From: Erythroxylum novogranatense
Taxonomy: Eukaryota > Streptophyta > Magnoliopsida > Malpighiales > Erythroxylaceae
Direction: 5' to 3'
Assembly (NCBI GenBank): GCA_029891385.1
Contig: CM057225.1
Coordinates: 80,377,887 to 80,441,886, forward strand
Length of the DNA stretch: 64,000 nt
Shown here: piece after piece, positions 34,260-46,510 of the stretch
Numbering within the stretch: the stretch's first letter is position 1
Layout of the letters: each line of letters begins with the position of its first letter
The notes under the pieces: model-generated
What the model saw: the letters and a program-made list of their open reading frames with translations, nothing else
Told to the model about the DNA's origin: nothing
Databases searched by the model: none
Translations under genes and position numbers: made by a program

Positions 34260-35597
34260 TGATCGCGTGTTTGATCTGTGTAAGTTTTAATAAAACCCTC
34301 GATAATCCACAAGCTCATGGTTCGTTCGCGTAGTACATAAGGTGTCAATCCCATGAGGAGGGATAATTTAATCCTAAAATATAAGGCTAGAATAAATTGC
34401 AGAAATTCAAATATAACGAAACTAAAATGAGAACTCAATTCATTCAATCAAAACAATTCAAGAATCAATCATGAAAATATTAATAACTAAATAGTTGCAA
34501 CACACACGCAAAAATCAACCTAAGAGAATTACCAATTGAGATAAAGGAAATTTTACTTATCCTTAACGCTAACCTAATTGATTACAAATTATCGGATTAT
34601 TAGTTCTAGAAGATCCTAGGGCTAATTACTCTCTTTCAAGTTATAATCATTAACCTTAAATTATAAACCCTAATCAGATTATGAAAATCGCAATCTCTCG
34701 ATTAACGATCTATCCAAAACCCTAATTAGATATGAAATTGGCCAATAAACTATCGGGAACTTATGCAAAATCTCTTTCGCACAATTACTGATTTGATTTA
34801 ATTTTTGTTCTATTAAATCATTTAACTGTCATTAGCCCAATTTAAATATTTTTTATTCGATTCATCATCTCAGTTTATTACCAAATTTTGCAATTATGAA
34901 ATTTAATCATAATAAATCCAATAAACATAAAAACAATAAGATTTCATTAAATCAAGAATAAAACTCCAAAGTGAGTTTGGAACATCCTCAACATTTAGAT
35001 CCTATCATCAACTATTCAATCTAATTCTATACAATGATAAAATTGAAAATAAGTAGGAAATACAATTGAAATGGAGGATGGGAGGCAGCGACGTCGAGAA
35101 ACCTCCTAATCTGAGAAGTATTTCGAGTCAGCTTCTTCTCCACTTCTCTCTTCCTTCTTCTCTTTCTCAATCCCTTCTCTCTGTTCTTCTTGTTCTATTT
35201 ATGTTCTTTTATGTTTAGGGTTGATTTCTGGGGTTCAAAAGGTTAAAAAATCCCTCAAAATGCAAAATTTGTAAGTGTTTGAGTGTTTGCCCGACGCAGG
35301 CCACGATTATGGCCTACATCTAAGCCTTCTGTCACGATTGTGGCCATTGTTTCAACCTAAATGTCTTCCAAAACTCCTCCATTTTTCAATATTGACCCTA
35401 AAACAATATCAAACACGTCAAGGTACCTCAAAAACATAATATTTAAACTCAAAAACTTGTACTAACCCATCAAACAATTAAAACACAAATAATTAACAAA
35501 TTACTACAATTCTAACCTAAACACATACTAAATAATAAGATTAATGGATAAACATATATCAAACTACGCCCTAAAATACAATACAATTTACACTTAT
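34260..35597 (-). repeat. Athila/Tat-like LTR, right copy (5' LTR), end cut by element C
   Basis: Starts TGATCGCGTGTTTGAT; TGAT...TGTTTGAT aligns with the left copy. It runs to CACTTAT at 35597, where the left copy ends CTTATCA. Element C begins at the next base, so the last CA is displaced beyond C. Confidence 0.82.
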
Positions 35598-37701
35598 TGT
35601 TGGGCTCGGGTCTTGATCCCAATCTTGAGGTTCGATTTGGGATAGTCAGGTGAAGATGGTGCTAAAGGAAAGTTGAAAGCATTCGATTTGTAAGAAATTT
35701 CAACAGTTCGCCATGGCTAACTATAAAGATCAAGTGCAATAAATCTTTAGGAAAAGTTTGTTGTGGCGAACTTCTAACTAAGTCGTGACAAAGTATCAAA
35801 TTCATTCCAAGCACCTCTTAGGAAAAATACGCCATGGCGAACTTTGATATAACCGCGGCGAAGATACAAAATTTAACATAAAATCACCCTTCTAGAAAGA
35901 TTCGCCACGATGAACTCTAAGCCTCGCCGTGGAGAAATCGTCGGACATAACCCAGACAACCCAACATCCATCAACAACATACATACAACTTTCATCACAT
36001 CAACCTAATCCATCACTAACAACAATTTCCAATATCAACAAAGAAGTTAACTATAAACTTACACAAAGATCTTTAACAAATCCAAATTTCATTACTAAAT
36101 CAAAGAGTTTGAACAAATTTAGTTATATATCAAAAGCAACATTGTTGGCTTAGTACAAAATACAAAATACAATGAATGCTTATGTTGATATGTTTATAAA
36201 GCTATCACAAAAGCTATAGTTACTAACTTAGTTACAAAAGTCTCTATTCTTGGTGTTTGCCAAACTTGCAAAGATCATCAATTCTCTTGTTCTGCTCCTA
36301 AGGAGTGGGAAAATAATGGGTTGAGCAACTAAGCTCAGTGGCAAATATATTTATAGCTAGTGATAACAAGCCATATGTCAAGCATATTACTTATTCACCT
36401 ATGTATACATCTTATGCATATAACAATCCAAGTATCCACCGTTTTACTTTCAATGTCATAGTTCAACATATTTGTACAGAAATCATATCATGTAACTGGC
36501 AATCATCAACATAACACTCAACTATGCATCATGCTTACAGATCTAAATTCAATGCACAAACAAAATGGCTCGAGGATCTCTTAAAACGAAACGGAGAAAC
36601 TGAAGTTTTCACCGTGAACAAAAACGAGTTCGATTCTTAGGATCTCATATGCCACAAGTGGGCAATTAGGAGAAGGCTTTAGTTAACGTGCATGTGATGA
36701 ATGAAATTATTTCTCTTTTGCCCAATCACAAGCAAATTCTTATGCTCAAATTCATTTCATCATAAATCATATTCTCATACTTCTTATGTTTTTTCCTCTT
36801 TTGATCCATGCAAAATGTCATAATATCATTTAATGCATAATCATGGTAAAAAAATCATCATGCATTTAAATAACAATCACAACAATTCAATTCAAGCACT
36901 CAAGCAACCAAGTATTGACTCATTATCACAATAACCATAAACATATTATCCACCTAATTTTCTTGAAATTCCAAATTCAAGGTTGCCCTTGCTCTTGCTC
37001 TTGGTTAAGATTTTCTTGATTTCCTAAAACAAACCAAATTTTCATTCAAACAACATTCCAATGGAAATGTATAAACTTCAATAATCAAAATTAAATAAAA
37101 CCAAACTTAGACTTAACTTACCCATAGTTCATCTTAGCTAGTAAACTAAAATGTAGGGCTAAATCCATAGAAAATCAAAATGGGTTCCCTTCTTTCTTCC
37201 AACACAACCCATTTCTCTCTCTAATCCCTTTTTTCTAACCAAACAAGAAGAAAAGTAATTGAGTTTACCTTAACAAGATGATTTCCTCTTCTTTTTCTTT
37301 TTTTCTTTCTTTCTCTCCTACGATTTTCTCTTTTTTTTCCCTTATCTTCCATGATTTTTCTTCTTCTTTTCTCTTCTCTCACATTTTTCTTCTTTCTCTC
37401 CTCTCTTCCATGACATTTCTCTCTTCTCTCATTCAAGACACATTTTCTCCTTGTTCTTCCCATTTTACCCCTCATTTATCTTTTCCTTCCTATTATACCC
37501 TTCTTCACTTAATTTATCTACTAACTCCTTAGTCTATTAAATCTAATACCTTACTATACTCTAGTTTAATTCTAACATTCCCTTCTAAATTTTAATTTCT
37601 ACTTATGTTCACTAAATTAATGGACTCAATTCTAAGAAAATAAAATAAAATAAATCAATAAATAATAAAATAAAATAAAATAAAAATTTTGGGATCTAAC
37701 A
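35598..37701 (-). repeat. Gypsy element C LTR (3' LTR)
   Basis: 2104 bp, from TGTTGGGCTCGGG to GGATCTAACA, with a PPT on its right. Terminal bases and a weak copy of the hairpin block (36297-36345) relate it to the giant-LTR family. Its inner part also holds repeats of the form TTCGCCATGGCGAA-like palindromes around 35707-35940. No gene is supported; a purine-rich open frame near 37221-37532 is low complexity. Confidence 0.82.
36297..36345 (-). promoter_or_regulatory. Weak copy of conserved LTR hairpin block
   Basis: On the minus strand: CACTGAGCTTAGTTGCTC, then CAACCCATTATTTTCCC and CTTAGGAGCAG. It keeps the order GAGC-loop-GCTC, C-rich, AGG seen at 5475-5515 and 56642-56694. Confidence 0.4.
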
Positions 37702-37717
37702 ATTCTCCCCCCTTAAA
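37702..37717 (-). other. Polypurine tract of element C
   Basis: The minus strand reads TTTAAGGGGGGAGAAT directly before the LTR start, after TTTTGAGGATGAAATTC. Confidence 0.85.
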
Positions 37718-37895
37718 GAATTTCATCCTCAAAATTCTTACCTGAGTTTTCAAAAGGATGTGGATACTTCTCCTCCATTGTTTCCAAAGGCTCCTATGTT
37801 GCCTCCTCTCTTGCATGATTCTTCCATAAGACTTTAACTAACTTCACAATCTTATTTCCTAAGACTTTTTCCTTTGAATCTAGAATCTCCACTGG

Positions 37896-39011
37896 TTATT
37901 CTTCATAAGTCAAATCCTCTCTTAATTGAATCTCTGAAGATTGGACTACGTGCGAAGGATTTGATCTATACTTTCTCAACATCGACACATGGAAAACATT
38001 GTGGATATTAGAAAATTTTGGTGGCAAAGCTAATTTGTAGGCTAAAGGTCCAATCTTCTCAATAATCTCATAAAGGTCTATATATCTCGAACTGAATTTG
38101 CCATTCTTACCAAATCTTAAATCTCCTTTCCATAGAGAGGCTATAAGAAACACCTTGTCTCCAACTTCAAATTCCATCTCCTTTCTATGTGCATCCGTAT
38201 AGCTCTTCAGTCTATTTTGAGCTGCCTTGAATCTCTGTTTCACCAATTTAATCTTGTCAACTATAACTTGTACCAACTCAGGTCTTACAACTCTCCTCTC
38301 ACCTTTCTCATAACAACAAATAGGAGTTCTGCACCTCCTACTATACAAAGCCTCAAAGGTACCATTTGAATTCCTGAGTGATAGGAATTATTGTAAGCAA
38401 ATTCAATTAAAGGTAGGTGATCATCTTACGAGCCTTTGAAATCTATAACACTAGCTCTCAACGTTGCATCCAAAGTCCATATCATTTTCTCTGATTGTCC
38501 ATCAGCCTGTGGATGGAAAGCTGTGCTAAAATGTAACTTAGTTCCCAAAGCCTCTTGTAAGCTTTCCCAAAATCTGGAGGTGAATCTGGGATCTTTATCC
38601 GAAACTATAAAATTAGGAATCCCATGAAGTTTGATTATTTCATCTATGTATTTCTTAGCCAATGCATTCAAAGAATTTGTTTGTCTAATTGGCAGGAAAT
38701 GTGTTGACTTGGTTAGCCTAACAACAATCACCCATATTGCATCATGTTTCTTGCTAGTCCTTGGCAATCCTATCAAGAAATCCATTATAATCTTCTCTCA
38801 CTTCCATTCAGGAATAGACAAAGGTTTAAGCTTACCGGTAGGTGTTTGATGTTTTGATTTCTGGCACATTAAGCATCTACTAATATACTCTGCAATATCT
38901 TTCTTCATTCCTTTCCACCAGAAGTGCTCTTTCAAATCTCTATACATTTTTGTACTCCCCGGTTGCATTGCATAGGGAGTGTTGTGTACATCATCAAAAA
39001 TATCATCTTTC
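37896..39011 (-). pseudogene. Element C: integrase, cut by SIRE-like element A
   Basis: In minus order: the H2C2 finger (PYAMQPGSTKMY, FWWKGMKKDIAEY, CLMCQ; one His replaced by Gln), the core at 38426-38785 with MDFLIGLPRT, SDKDPRF and DGQSEK keeping a D,D(35)E triad, then the C-terminal domain at 37896-38348 (VGDKVFLIASLWKGDLRFG, HNVFHVSMLRKYRS). Stops near 38786 and between the two frames break it. The N-terminal end is severed at 39011 by the insertion of element A; upstream pol lies beyond the window. Confidence 0.86.
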
Positions 39012-40046
39012 TGTTAAGTCAAAATGACTTTACATTTATGATTTTGATGAAGAACAAATAATGAAGGCAGAAAAGCAATTGGATAAATGAAAAACAGACG
39101 AAGTAGAAAAACAGACGGATAAATGAAAAACAGAAGAAGTGGAAAAACAGACGGAGAATCAAAAAACAGATGGAAGAATGAAAGACAAACGAAAGAATAA
39201 AAAAATAGACGAAAGATTGAAAAGCAGACGGACGCCAAAAGCAGACGGAAGCAAAAGCAGATGATGAATTAAAAGCAGACGGAAGTGAAAAGGAGACGAT
39301 AAATGAAAAACAGGCGGAAGCCAAAAACAGACAAAAGAAAAAGAAGACGATGAAAAGCAGACGAAGGCAAATCAAGAGTCAGTTCGAGTTAGTTACAGAA
39401 CTCAACTGAATAACCATTTCTTTCAAGAATCAAGAAACAAGAATCAAGAAGCAACATTCAAAAAGCAGTTACAGACGAAGGCTGTAAATATGAGTTGAAG
39501 TCAAAGATTGCAAAGTTAGCTGATATACATTTACATAAATGTTAAAAAGCTTACTTGAGAGTTTACTATGTAAATAGCTAGAGCTATCTTACTGTAACAA
39601 GGCTCAAAAAATCTTTCTGTAAGAAAGTAGTACAGATAGCCTGCAGAGGCTAAGTGTGAAAGAATACTGACTGTAAGAGACCTGAAGAGGCTCAAAGTAA
39701 AAGAATACTTGTAACATTTGAGAAGTAGTGAAATCTCAAAAAGAGATCTGAGGACTGGACGTAGCCCACGGTTTGGGGTGAACCAGTATAAAAATTACTG
39801 TGTCAACTTCTCTCTACCTTATCTCTCTTATCATTCAAAGTTTCGATTTTACTTAGTTTTCAAACAAGTTTTCAAAGAATACGATTAACTTTGATTTACA
39901 GTAGTTCTTGTGAAAAGAACAAGTTTTTCCTTTGACAAAACATTTTTGGAAGATTTTTCAAAAAGGGGAAATACACAATTCAACCCCCCTTCTTGTGCAT
40001 TTATACATCGTATAATAAGCATTGTAATAATGTATGATTCACTTCA
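39012..40046 (+). repeat. Element A 5' LTR (SIRE-like, 1035 bp)
   Basis: Starts TGTTAAGTCAAAATG and ends GATTCACTTCA, two bases before the PBS. U3 holds about sixteen CAGACG-type cores (39080-39370). The preceding CTTTC (39007-39011) should be the TSD; its partner lies beyond 64000. The 3' LTR starting at 63687 differs at many positions, so the insertion is not recent. Confidence 0.9.
39080..39370 (+). repeat. CAGACG array in U3 of element A
   Basis: About sixteen CAGACG/CAGATG/TAGACG cores separated by A-rich spacers, mostly 12 to 30 bases apart. Confidence 0.85.
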
Positions 40047-40048
40047 AT

Positions 40049-40060
40049 TGGTATCAAAGC
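40049..40060 (+). other. Primer-binding site of element A
   Basis: TGGTATCAAAGC, one base from TGGTATCAGAGC, the initiator tRNA-Met complement. Confidence 0.88.
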
Positions 40061-40103
40061 TTGGTGTCCAAGGATCACTGTAACAAAGTGTGGATCAAAG
40101 ATT

Positions 40104-40231
40104 ATGGCGAAATCACATACATACATTGCAGAAGGTGCCTCAGTCACTAGACCTGCAGCATTCAATGGAGAAGACTACCACTATTGGAAAGATAGGATGC
40201 GGCTGTTTATAGAATCTACTCATGTTGACCT
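40104..40231 (+). pseudogene. Element A gag, N-terminal exon-like piece
   Basis: The frame starts at the ATG 44 bases after the PBS and reads AFNGEDYHYWKDRM, a SIRE-type capsid N-terminus. It is interrupted after HVDL by element B and resumes in frame at 49901 with WDVIENGP once B and one GACCT are removed. The apparent continuation to 40331 is read-through into the B LTR. Confidence 0.9.
40227..40231. repeat. Left TSD of element B (GACCT)
   Basis: Matches 49896-49900 exactly. Confidence 0.93.
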
Positions 40232-42038
40232 TGTAGGAAAATCCCGGGAGGAACATCACATGTTCCAGCAGCGGAAACAAAACTTTTTATTCCGGGACCT
40301 TCCCAAAACCCAGATCCCAAAGTTTGTATGAAAACCTCAAACCTGAATAGCCAATAGAGACTATCTCTAAAGGTATCCACGCAGAGATCGAAACCTAACC
40401 GAGTCAAACCCTTTGACCCGGAAATAGCTAGAACAGAATAAGAGCTGCTAGACCTACCTACCGTCTCCGAGAGCTTGGATCAACGTTGAAGAAGATGACA
40501 AAAGCTTGAAGAAGAGAGCCTTGATGAGAGATGAAGAAGAGAAAACTATTTTCTTAGGTTTCATAAAACCTTTCTTCCTTTCAAAAGCCACGATGATGAT
40601 CTTGTTAAAACCAAGAAAAAGTCTTTCTTTTCTTCCTTTACATAAGCAACGATCATCACCTCACTCTTCCATGTTTTTTGTCCTTTTGTAATTGAATGAA
40701 GATGATGACTAAGCTTCCAAATGGAAGCTTCCTTGATTCTTCTCCTCCATCCACGTGACCAACACATATATATATATTAATTAATTAATTATTTAATTAA
40801 TCATATATATATGTATATATATTGCTAAAGTGGTCCAGTCACACTGGGGTCGGTCCTACCGGGCCCCGGCATGGAAAAACCACCGAAAACCTTTTTCAGC
40901 AATATCGATGTCGCGATCTCATCGGGACATATCCCAATCCCATTGGGATCCATTTAATCCTAATGCTCTCCATAATTGGAACTCTGTCCAATACTATTTT
41001 ACAGATCCTCTGAAACACTCTTATGCGTGTGACCCTTTAGGTTTCCGGTTATGTTGGCCACTTAGATTAACAATTAATCTGAGTAAGTCATGAGCGGTAT
41101 CTAGCAACACATCATGACCCCCAATTGACCGGAAAGTAATCGGTTTGATGAATTCATCACGAACCAAATCACGAACCCTTCCATAGACAATTACTGTGCA
41201 ATTCGTCCTTTCATCATCCTATACCCCACTTGGTTATGAGTATGGCTAATATGTCAAATCTTACTAGACTAAGTCTAGCCCAAGTGAAATCAGTTCCTGT
41301 CTAAGGACTCATTACTTTATATGTCCATGAAGACACTCTTCATGACATAGTCATGCTCTGGCCAGAGACTTAAAGTAATGATCCCGACAAGAGGCTGTGG
41401 TATCTCTTCCGTTTCATGTATGATGAATCCTTTATTGGCTACTCAATTACCTTCAATACCTCAAACTGCACTCCAAGCACCACCCTATGAGTAACCTCCG
41501 AAGGCCACAAGGAATGGAGTCAGTACGTGATCAAGATTCAAGATATCCTTGAGTACCTCAAGTCTAAGGATACTTGCACCATTGCTATGATGAGATTATC
41601 ACCGACATTAAATCCATGTGATGATCTCATGGCAGTCATCCAATGAACTTACTACCACTAGTAAGCATCCATATGTCAACTCTAAATATCTCATATCTAC
41701 GCTTCGAGATCCACCGCTGATCCAATCAAGGAGTATGACATATGCTAGTCTGTCCGGATTGATGATGTCTAGTCTCATTAATCTTATGACTAGGGAAAAA
41801 TTAGATACTGACATAATTGCACATGATAGGAATCTCAAGATTATGATCACATCATAATTTCCTTCATGCTATGTCATATATCATGGACTTCATTAATTTG
41901 ATTAAAGATCAATATCAATTCATAAAAAAATGAATATCAAATAAATGAAACATGCCTTTCTTTATTTATTCATAAAGTCTATACATGACTATGAACAAAA
42001 AGTGCTAAAGGGATTGCCTTTAGGGCACTACTCTAACA
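40232..42038 (-). repeat. Element B LTR, left copy (3' LTR, 1807 bp)
   Basis: Plus-strand start TGTAGGAAAATCCCGGG, end CACTACTCTAACA. It is very similar to 48084-49895, with small deletions, indicating a young insertion. An AT-rich palindromic stretch at 40769-40816 probably includes the promoter. Open frames such as those at 40822-41093 are LTR shadows. Confidence 0.93.
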
Positions 42039-42049
42039 AATCTCCCACT
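42039..42049 (-). other. Polypurine tract of element B
   Basis: The minus strand reads AGTGGGAGATT, then the LTR start TGTTAGAGTAG. Confidence 0.85.
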
Positions 42050-42601
42050 GACCTAAAGCCAATCGCCTTGGTATCTAATACCATAAGCGAGTACATGAGA
42101 ATCAAAATTCTTCGTGACAATGGCTTCACAACGGATCAAGAATGTTCGCTCTCGGAATCCTCTCGATCACGACATCACCTCTAGCAATGATCTCTCGAAT
42201 CGATGATATCTGCATGAGTACGTGTTTAGATCGTTGGTGAGACCTCGGTTCTTTTGCTCGAGCAATAGCCCCATTGTTGTCACAATACAACCGTATGGGT
42301 CCATCACACTAGAACCACACCAAGTTCGAAATGAACTTCGATCCAAATGACTTCCTTTGCCGCCTCGATGCAAAGAATGTACTCGCCTCGGCCGTCAATC
42401 GCCATCCGCTCTTGTTTGGAACTCTTCCAACCGACCGCTCCGCCGTTTAAGCGTGAAAACATAACTCGATCGATCTGAGTCATCCTTGTCATATTGGAAA
42501 CCGACATCCGATGCCCGCCACTGGAGATTTCCATCTCCATATATCAAGAAAACATCCTTAGTCCTTCGCAAGTACTTGAGGATATTCTTGATACCACCCA
42601 A
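42050..42601 (-). pseudogene. Element B: RNase H, degenerate
   Basis: The minus strand shows ILKYLRRTKDVFLIYG, then GFQYDKDDSDRSS in the position of the copia RNase H start, and a later VVIERIPRANILDP that matches the C-terminal part of copia RNase H. The frame changes several times. In an intact copia element it removes the RNA strand during reverse transcription. Confidence 0.78.
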
Positions 42602-42746
42602 AGGACCTCACCAGATCCGATTAGTATCTCGCCGTGACACTCAGAGCATATGATACATCGGACCTCGTACATAACATAGCATACATGATCGATCCTCTGC
42701 AGATGCATACGGATCTCGATCCATGCGAATCCTCTCATCTTGTGTC

Positions 42747-43539
42747 TTAGGACATAGATTTCGAGAGTGTTATCCCATGAGTGATGGGAAGAAACCCTCT
42801 CTTGGATTGCTCCATGCTAAACCTCTTTAGCATCTTGTCAATGTACGATGATTGTGAAAGACCAAGCAACCTCTTCGATCTATCTCTATAAATCTTTATC
42901 CCAAGGATATAAGTTGCTTCACCAAGGTCTTTCATCGCAAATTATTTGGACAACCAAATTTTAACGACAGATCAATGAGAAATCGCTTCCGAGTAACAGT
43001 ATGTCATCTACATACAACACAAGGAAAACGATTGCATTCCCATTAACCTTTTTGTACACACAATACTCATCCGGATTTTGAGAAAAACCAAACTCTTTGA
43101 TTGACTCATCAAAACGGATGTTCCAACTCCTGGATGCTTGCTTCAATCCATAGATGGATTTCGAAGCTTGCATACCTTTTCGCCATCATCGAAGTGAAGC
43201 CCTCTGTTGTGTCATGTACACATCCTCGGCCAGATTTCCTTTAAGGAAAGCTGTCTTCACATCCATTTGCCATATCTCATAATCATAATGAGCGGCAATG
43301 GCTAGGAGTATCCGAATGGATTTAAGCATTGCTACGGGGCTGAAGGTCTCGTCATAGTCAACTCCTTGTCTTTGACGAAATCCTTTGGCCACAAGCCTTG
43401 CCTTGTAGGTAATCACATTACCATCCATGTCGGTTTTCTTCTTGAAAACCCATTTGCACCCTATAGGTTTTATCCCTTCAGGTGCATCAACCAAAGTCCA
43501 TACTTGGTTTATGTACATGGAATCCATTTCGGCTTTCAT
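42747..43539 (-). pseudogene. Element B: reverse transcriptase, broken
   Basis: The minus frame 43186-43539 gives WTLVDAPEGIKPIGCKW, KARLVAKGF and motif A WQMDVKTAFLKG. Frame 42961-43173 gives SIYGLKQASRSW and the intact catalytic YVDDILL. Frame 42747-42935 gives LGEATYILGIKI. Catalytic Asp residues of motifs A and C are kept, but frameshifts near 43180 and 42950 separate the pieces. Lineage within Ty1-copia is not assigned. Confidence 0.87.
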
Positions 43540-43549
43540 GGAACAAAGT

Positions 43550-44760
43550 CATTTTTCGGACTCAACTTTTCGTAACCTCTTCATAGTAGCGCTCATCATT
43601 TTCTATGAGCAATCGTCATTCCGCTCGCTACAAGAAATCCATATCTCTCGGGAACAAGGCGCATCCTACTTGACCTACGAACTTCGTGGTGCAATGTAAG
43701 GTTGAATCTATTACTTCATCCGAATGAGTGATGCCTCGTGTTCAGCAATTGATCAGGCTTGTTTGAGCATCTTGAACTTCTTCAAGTTCAACTTTGTTCC
43801 CACCGCCTTCTTGCAGAAGAAACTCTTTCTCTAAAGACAGCATGCTTTGAAACAAACACCTTTTGTTCCTCAAAGAAAGTAGAATTGATATCCCATGGTC
43901 TCTTTAGGATATCCTACAAACAAACACTTGTCAGACTTTGCTTCAAGCTTATCTGACTGAATCCGCTTCACATAAGCAGGACAACCCCATACTTTCAAAT
44001 GAGAAAGATAAGGTTTTCTGTTAGTCCACATCTGATATGGAGTAACATCAACTGTCTTAGAGGGAACTCGCTTAACAAGTAAACAAATGTCTCTAGCGAT
44101 ACCCCAAAACGATTTTGGTAACTTTCGAAACCCATCATTGATCGTACCATGTCCAACAAGGTTCGATTTCTCCTTTCAGCCACACCGTTGTGCTGCGGTG
44201 TGTAAGGAGGAGTCCACTGAGATAAAATACCATTATCTCTGAGATAATCCAGAAAATGTTGGTCTAAGTATTCTCCACCACGATCGGATCGTAATGCCTT
44301 GATACTTTTACCAAGCTGGTTTTCTACTTCATTTCTGAATTGTTTGAACTTTTCAAATGCTTCAGATTTGTATCTCATCAGATATAAGTACCCATATCGT
44401 GAATAATCATCGATAAAGGTAATGAAGTAACGACAACCACTTCTGGCATGGATGGACATCGGACCGCATACATCTGAATGTATTAGGTCTAATACTCCAA
44501 TAGCTCGTTCACCCTTTCCCTTGAAGGGTAACTTAGTCATCTTGCCTAATAAACAAGATTCGCATGTGTCATATGATTCATAATCAAATGACCCTAAACT
44601 GCCACTCTTATGGAGTTTAGCGATGCGCGTCTCATTTATATGGCCAATGACAATGCCATAAGTAAGTTGACTTTAGATTATCTCTTTTATGCCGCTTGGT
44701 GTCATTGACATTTAAAATTGGATTAGACATATCTAATATGTAAATACCATTGCACAATGT
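43550..44760 (-). pseudogene. Element B: GAG-pre-integrase and integrase
   Basis: The frame 43995-44540 holds the core with HSDVCGPM (Asp23), SDRGGEY (Asp86) and NGVAERRNR (Glu122), a D,D(35)E triad in full. It is preceded by the pre-integrase segment with CESC and KMTKLPFKGKG. The C-terminal domain (WGCPAYVKR-like, KSDKCLFVGYP) follows to about 43550 in other frames. A shift near residue 140 ends the clean reading. Confidence 0.87.
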
Positions 44761-44832
44761 ACCGTTCCATAAAGCATTCCATTAGAATTAATAGAACAAC
44801 CATTGCTATTAAAATTCATATGGAATCCAAAT

Positions 44833-45132
44833 TTATTTAGACAAGAAATGCATAATATATTCTTTGTCAAACGGGTACAAAATAACAATCATCCAATTCC
44901 AAAGACAAGCCCAAGAGGGAGAGACAAAACATAGGTTCCTACGGCTAATGCAAAGAACTCTTGCTCCATTTCCAACACGTAGGTCTACTTCTCCCTTCAT
45001 GAGTTGCCTCATCGTCCCGAGGCCCCGTGATATCATTACATATGTGTGAGCCACAACCAGATCAAATACCCGGATGTTGTGATCAAGAATGATTAACTTC
45101 AATGACATACAAACCTCAAGTAGTCGAGGCAT
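44833..45132 (-). pseudogene. Element B: protease region, active site unreadable
   Basis: The minus strand encodes LTKGEVDLRVGNGA-like sequence (here MKGEVDLRVGNGARV), which lies after the active site in copia proteases. The expected WxLDTGC motif is scrambled by frameshifts around 45040-45060, so no functional protease is expected. Confidence 0.72.
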
Positions 45133-45150
45133 CCGATACCTTCTTTTGCT

Positions 45151-45938
45151 TTAGCGACTCGGATAGACTTTGCAATTGCGCCTCCAATGGCCATCTTTAC
45201 CGCAATGGAAGCAAGTTCCTTTGGGGCGCTTCTTTGGTCTTCTTCTTGATGGCGCCTCCTTTGGTTTCTTTGCCTTCTTCTTCTTTGGGTTCTTTTTCTT
45301 CTTGGACCCAAAAGATGAAGAAGCAACCACCAGCACTTGCTTACTATCACTTTTGATAGTCTGCTCAGCTGTCTTGAACAGATTGATCAGCTCAGGTATT
45401 GTAGTGGATATTTAGTTCATCCGATAGTTTAGCACGAACTGTGCATAACTTTCGGACAATCCAACCAGAATTAAGTCTATACTTAACTCATGATCCATTG
45501 CAAAACCTAAGACGGCCAATCTCTCAATATAGCCATTCATCTTCAGGGCGTACTGCACAACAGATGTCCCTGGAGCCATCTTGGTAGTAAAGAGAAGCCT
45601 TGAGGTCTCGAACCTTTCGGACCGGGCTTGCTCGTCAAACAGCTCCCTAAGATGAAAAACTATAGTGTGAGCATCTATGGACTCGTGCTGCTTCTGCAGC
45701 TCTGGTGACATCGAGGCAAGCATGATGCAAGTCGCCATGTCACTGTCCTTTAGATGCTTACTATATGCCTTCTGATCATCATCAAGCATCGACAAGAAAG
45801 CATCTGAAGCGGAAAATCTAGGATATATCCTGACTTTCAGATATGAGAACTATTCTCGATTCCTTAACCAACAAGAAAATTCGGTCCAGTTAACTTGTTG
45901 GAATCCATAAGTGAGCGAAGATTCACACTTGACGACAT
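45151..45938 (-). pseudogene. Element B: gag with zinc knuckle
   Basis: Starts at an ATG at 45938 with MSSSVNLRS, a usual copia gag start, stops after about 24 codons and resumes in other frames. The central part (45412-45795) has MATCIMLASMSPELQ and LRELFDEQAR; the C-terminal part is strongly basic and carries an intact CX2CX4HX4C knuckle, CFHCGKDGHWRRNC (45172-45213). It packages element RNA in virus-like particles. Confidence 0.86.
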
Positions 45939-46079
45939 TTTCAAACAACCTACACGGATAGAGAGGAAGAATGTTAAAATAGGAATAACTGCATAATCAT
46001 AAGGACTTGAATGATATGCAAAAAGCTCCCACTAGTTTCATAGAATCTATAACCCTCATTACGAATCCAAAGAAACAAA

Positions 46080-46510
46080 GTGACATAATGTCCTAGTGGG
46101 TCGATATCCGATATTGCTAAGAATGACCTTGGGTTTACCCAACAAGCCATAACTTAGGTCAATCGGTAGGTATCGAACATACCAATTGCATCATCGATAA
46201 CCGACATTGAGAATGACCTTGGGTTTACCCAACAAGCCACCTTATGTTTCGGAGGTATCGATATACCAATTACATCTTAGACACAACTATCGATCGCTAT
46301 CAACTTGTTGATGTATGCACTTACATTGGGTATCAACTTTTTGATCGCGCATACATCCGATGTATGCTGCCCAATTTCACCTCTGTCCACGCTGACCTTG
46401 AGTTTACTCAACAAACTAACGCCTAAAGGAAAACCAACCCATTAATCAGAAAATCATATTTTCATGGTTCAACATATCCGTATAGAGTGAGCTTGGGTTT
46501 ACCCAACAAC
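46080..46510. repeat. About 90-bp repeats with TGGGTTTACCCA palindrome
   Basis: The conserved core GACCTTGGGTTTACCCAACA lies at about 46130 and 46220, degenerate at 46399 (TGAGTTTACTCA) and again good at 46494. Spacings are 90, 179 and 95 bases, with a very weak trace near 46325. Confidence 0.75.

Larger units (their letters stand above)
30007..35597 (-). mobile_element. Athila/Tat-like Ty3-gypsy remnant
   Basis: Two 1.3-1.4-kb LTRs flank a 2.85-kb internal region. The PBS resembles that of tRNA-Asp (TGGCGCCGTTGCCGGGG type; here TGGCATCGTTACTGAGGAG), a hallmark of Athila-group elements. Only gag-C/protease-like sequence survives in the internal region; reverse transcriptase and integrase are absent. 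The left flank TATAC (30002-30006) should recur beyond the right LTR, but its last bases are hidden by insertion of element C. Confidence 0.78.

Noticed and set aside
35929..36153. Small plus-strand frame rich in S, T and N
   Set aside because: Lies in the LTR of element C, with no domain, and is most likely chance.
37221..37532. Purine-rich/pyrimidine-rich overlapping open frames (R/K/E-rich on minus, S/F-rich on plus)
   Set aside because: Low-complexity TTCTTTCTC sequence inside the LTR of element C; both strands are open.
40104..40331. A 75-codon gene
   Set aside because: After HVDL the frame runs into the LTR of element B; only the first 42 codons belong to gag of A.
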